From positions 26,109,928 to 26,173,927 of the forward strand of contig CM065704.1 of the NCBI GenBank assembly GCA_017654935.2: a DNA stretch of 64,000 bases. Reading direction: 5' to 3'. This stretch comes from Phymorhynchus buccinoides. Taxonomy: Eukaryota; Mollusca; Gastropoda; Neogastropoda; Raphitomidae. Below, piece by piece: positions 61,938 to 64,000 of this stretch; position 1 is the stretch's first letter; each line of letters opens with the position of its first letter. Made by a program: the position numbers and the translations under genes. The notes beneath the pieces are model-generated. The model did not search any database. It was not told the origin of the DNA and worked only from the letters and a program-made list of their open reading frames with translations.

Positions 61938-63728
61938 ATGTCAGACTACAACTCTGACAGTGACATTAGCGTTGACATTGACGAGATGATTGCAAGAGCT
62001 GCACGACTGTGTGAAGCAGACGACGAAGACGAAAGTGACATTGAACTGGAAGAAACTGACGATGCACCAGACAGTGACCATGACTATGAGGTGGATGAAA
62101 GTGACGACGAAGACAGTGAGGTTAGTGACGATGACGAAGTGGGCGTGTCACGTGGCCCTCGATGTGCAGAGTCATCACAGTGGTCTAGTGAGGAATTTCA
62201 GCGTGAAATTCCTATCTTTGACACAAGCAGGGGGCCCCCCAAGCCTCAGGTCAATCTTCAGTCATGTTTTGACTATTTTTCTCTTGTTTTTCCCTTGAGC
62301 ACCTACAACCTTATTGCCAGGGAAACAAACCGGTATGCGTCACAAAGGCTCATTGCTGCTGGGTTTGCTGCAGAGTCTGTGGGGGATAAGTTTGAGCCTA
62401 CCACTGATGATGAAGTCAGAGCATTCATTGGTCTGCTTATGTTCATGAACATGTCCCACATTCCTCACAGGGATTATTATTGGAGTGAAAAGACTTTTTT
62501 CTACAATTCTTGGGTGGCGAAAGTCATGTCTAGGAACCGGTTCAATCAGCTGAATCAGTTTTTCCATCTTGCTGATTCCACCAAAGCAGTTCCCAGAGGC
62601 CAGGCTGATTTTGACCCCCTGTACAAAGTCAGGCCTCTCATTTCTGTGACTCAGGAGGCTTTTTCCAGGCAGTTTCTACCTGGTCAGAACATCACGGTGG
62701 ATGAAGCTATGGTGAAATTCAAGGGGCGTTGTGGCTTTCTTCAGTACAATCCTGCCAAGCCAACAAAGTGGGGGCTGAAAGTTTGGGCTTTGTGTGATTC
62801 GGATTCTTTTTATATGCTGAAATATTCAGTGTACACTGGCAAGACCAATGATGTGCCCGCTGGTTCAGGTGAAGCTTTGGGGGACCGAGTGGTCAAGCAC
62901 TTGTCTCAACCATATCTCCGTCTGTGGCATACTGTCTACTTCGACAACTACTTCACTTCGGTCCCTCTCATTCAGTTCTTGTACCAGAAGAAGACCTTAG
63001 CCTGTGGTACTGTTCGTATCAACAGAAAGGGCCTGCCACATGACATGAAACCACCAAAGTGTGTCAAAAAGTCAGGGGACACCAAACGCTGGTTTAGTCA
63101 GTTGGATGCTGGGGAAGCTGGTGGGGAGAAGGGTCAGCTTCAGGCTGTCGCCTGGTTTGACCGTCGAAAAGTCACCCTCCTCACGTCTGCCCATGATGGT
63201 TCGGATGATGTTGTTGTTCGCAAAGGACCAGGGGGTGTCGAAAGAGCCAGGTATTCTAGGCCTGTTGCTGTTGCGGAGTACACCAAGAACTACAACGGTG
63301 TCGACAAGCATGACCAAATGCGCTCTTACTACGGCTCCAAACAAAAGTTCAAGAAGTGGTGGAAGTATGTCCTTTTCTTCTGCTTGGACACTGCTGCTGT
63401 GAATGCATACATCATCTACAGGCATTCAGCAGCTGCCCCACTGAAAAATCATGTGGAGTTTCAGATGGATCTCATCATGGGCATGGTGAATGGCTACAGG
63501 GGTCGCAAACGCAGGGGCAGGCCCGCAGCTCAAGATGGTGGTGATATGTCAAGGCACACCCATTCCAAAATCACTGACTGTGCCAGAGGCAAAAGGGTGT
63601 GTGTGCTGTGCAAGAGGCAAGGCAGAAGAACTGCCACGGGCAAGGTCATCGAGAGCATGTACGAGTGTGCCAAGTGTGGAGTGTGCCTCTGCAAGGATCG
63701 GGGTTGTTTCTTCTCTTTTCATCAGTAA
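61938..63728 (+). CDS. piggyBac-family transposase, intact (596 aa)
   Basis: Cut-and-paste transposase that targets TTAA sites; acts in the nucleus on element ends. ATG at 61938 opens an acidic N-terminus (D/E-rich to residue about 95). The DDE_Tnp_1_7-type core follows with W-S-E-K and N-R-F-N-Q-L. Catalytic aspartates are seen at D255 (T-V-D-E-A-M-V-K-F-K-G-R), D336 (V-Y-F-D-N-Y-F-T-S) and D456 with D459 (G-V-D-K-H-D-Q-M). K-F-K-K-W-W-K-Y and N-A-Y-I-I-Y-R follow. The end (about 549-596) is a C-terminal zinc-binding finger, C-V-L-C, then C-A-K-C-G-V-C-L-C and C-F-x-x-F-H. Length is typical and there are no stops, so it may be active or domesticated. The start is chosen as the first ATG of an unbroken frame conserved in both arms. 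The 53-bp TTAACCC satellite lies 400 bases upstream. Confidence 0.95.
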   Translation: MSDYNSDSDISVDIDEMIARAARLCEADDEDESDIELEETDDAPDSDHDYEVDESDDEDSEVSDDDEVGVSRGPRCAESSQWSSEEFQREIPIFDTSRGPPKPQVNLQSCFDYFSLVFPLSTYNLIARETNRYASQRLIAAGFAAESVGDKFEPTTDDEVRAFIGLLMFMNMSHIPHRDYYWSEKTFFYNSWVAKVMSRNRFNQLNQFFHLADSTKAVPRGQADFDPLYKVRPLISVTQEAFSRQFLPGQNITVDEAMVKFKGRCGFLQYNPAKPTKWGLKVWALCDSDSFYMLKYSVYTGKTNDVPAGSGEALGDRVVKHLSQPYLRLWHTVYFDNYFTSVPLIQFLYQKKTLACGTVRINRKGLPHDMKPPKCVKKSGDTKRWFSQLDAGEAGGEKGQLQAVAWFDRRKVTLLTSAHDGSDDVVVRKGPGGVERARYSRPVAVAEYTKNYNGVDKHDQMRSYYGSKQKFKKWWKYVLFFCLDTAAVNAYIIYRHSAAAPLKNHVEFQMDLIMGMVNGYRGRKRRGRPAAQDGGDMSRHTHSKITDCARGKRVCVLCKRQGRRTATGKVIESMYECAKCGVCLCKDRGCFFSFHQ

Positions 63729-64000
63729 AGTCCCGGCACACTCATTTCTTAGGTGACTATGCCCCAGACTGGACACCCAGGACTCCTACTTTGAACTTGT
63801 TGACTTTGTTGTCGTTGCTTTGTATATACATACTGAGTTGAATGAATAAGTGAAACTTAGAGGCTGACAAGAAGGAAAAGATGAACGTCAAATACGTGCC
63901 CCTGTGGAGTACCTGTCTGAAAAAAAAAATATAGTGTGGTGTTCTGCCAAAATTACTGCTGTGTGTGATGCTGTTTTGTTCTTGGATTATAAACCAATGC
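63729..64000 (+). other. 3' flank of the transposase, shared by both arms
   Basis: Non-coding; the exact inverse is at 39011-39274. No TIR or TTAA boundary of the element was identified before the window edge. Confidence 0.5.

Overview
This is eukaryotic DNA, most likely from a marine invertebrate and plausibly a mollusc. The signs are intron-split genes with GT-AG junctions, several tRNA-derived SINEs, CR1-like and Jockey/I-like LINE fragments, a Gmr1-type LTR retrotransposon, Tc1/mariner, hAT and piggyBac elements, and dense CA/GA microsatellites. The phylum is inferred from repeat content; no species marker was seen. There are no operons, rRNAs, CRISPR arrays or other prokaryotic features.

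Layout. 0-3.5 kb: a LINE 3' end, a cluster of short perfect palindromes, and two tandem-repeat arrays, the second split by a TTAA-flanked MITE; then a 500-N assembly gap. 4.0-8 kb: a Ty3/gypsy-class element whose integrase lies upstream of reverse transcriptase and RNase H (Gmr1-like order). 8.1-9.2 kb: a decayed Tc1/mariner transposase on the minus strand. 11.94-15.81 kb: a TIR-bounded element with a long gene. I read that gene as a FEN1/XPG-like nuclease with a tesmin/CXC-like cysteine-rich C-terminus, broken by one frameshift and one in-frame TGA. 16-25 kb: microsatellites, a DIRS-like or palindrome-ended fragment, small tandem repeats and a hAT-like remnant with a zinc-finger ORF. 25.5-32.7 kb: the 3' five exons of one apparently intact cellular gene on the minus strand, unrecognised, with SINEs and MITEs in its introns. 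34-38.4 kb: a 45-bp minisatellite, a LINE ORF1 and an opposing LINE reverse transcriptase.

39.0-64.0 kb is one giant imperfect palindrome with arms of about 12.2 and 12.6 kb and a 234-bp spacer at 51181-51414. Each arm carries, from the outside in, a piggyBac transposase gene, a 53-bp minisatellite containing TTAACCC, a hAT-like element, microsatellites, and three exons of a WWE-PARP gene (PARP14-like) whose last visible exon points at the axis. The right arm is cleaner: its transposase frame and all three PARP exons are intact. The left arm has many small indels, including frame-breaking ones. The palindrome is therefore either a real inverted duplication with one decaying arm or a fold-back/haplotype assembly artefact. 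The sequence alone cannot decide.

Best candidates for something new are the nuclease/CXC TIR element at 11.94-15.81 kb, the palindrome with its truncated PARP copies, and the TTAA-flanked MITEs whose termini resemble each other and the 53-bp satellite next to the piggyBac transposase.
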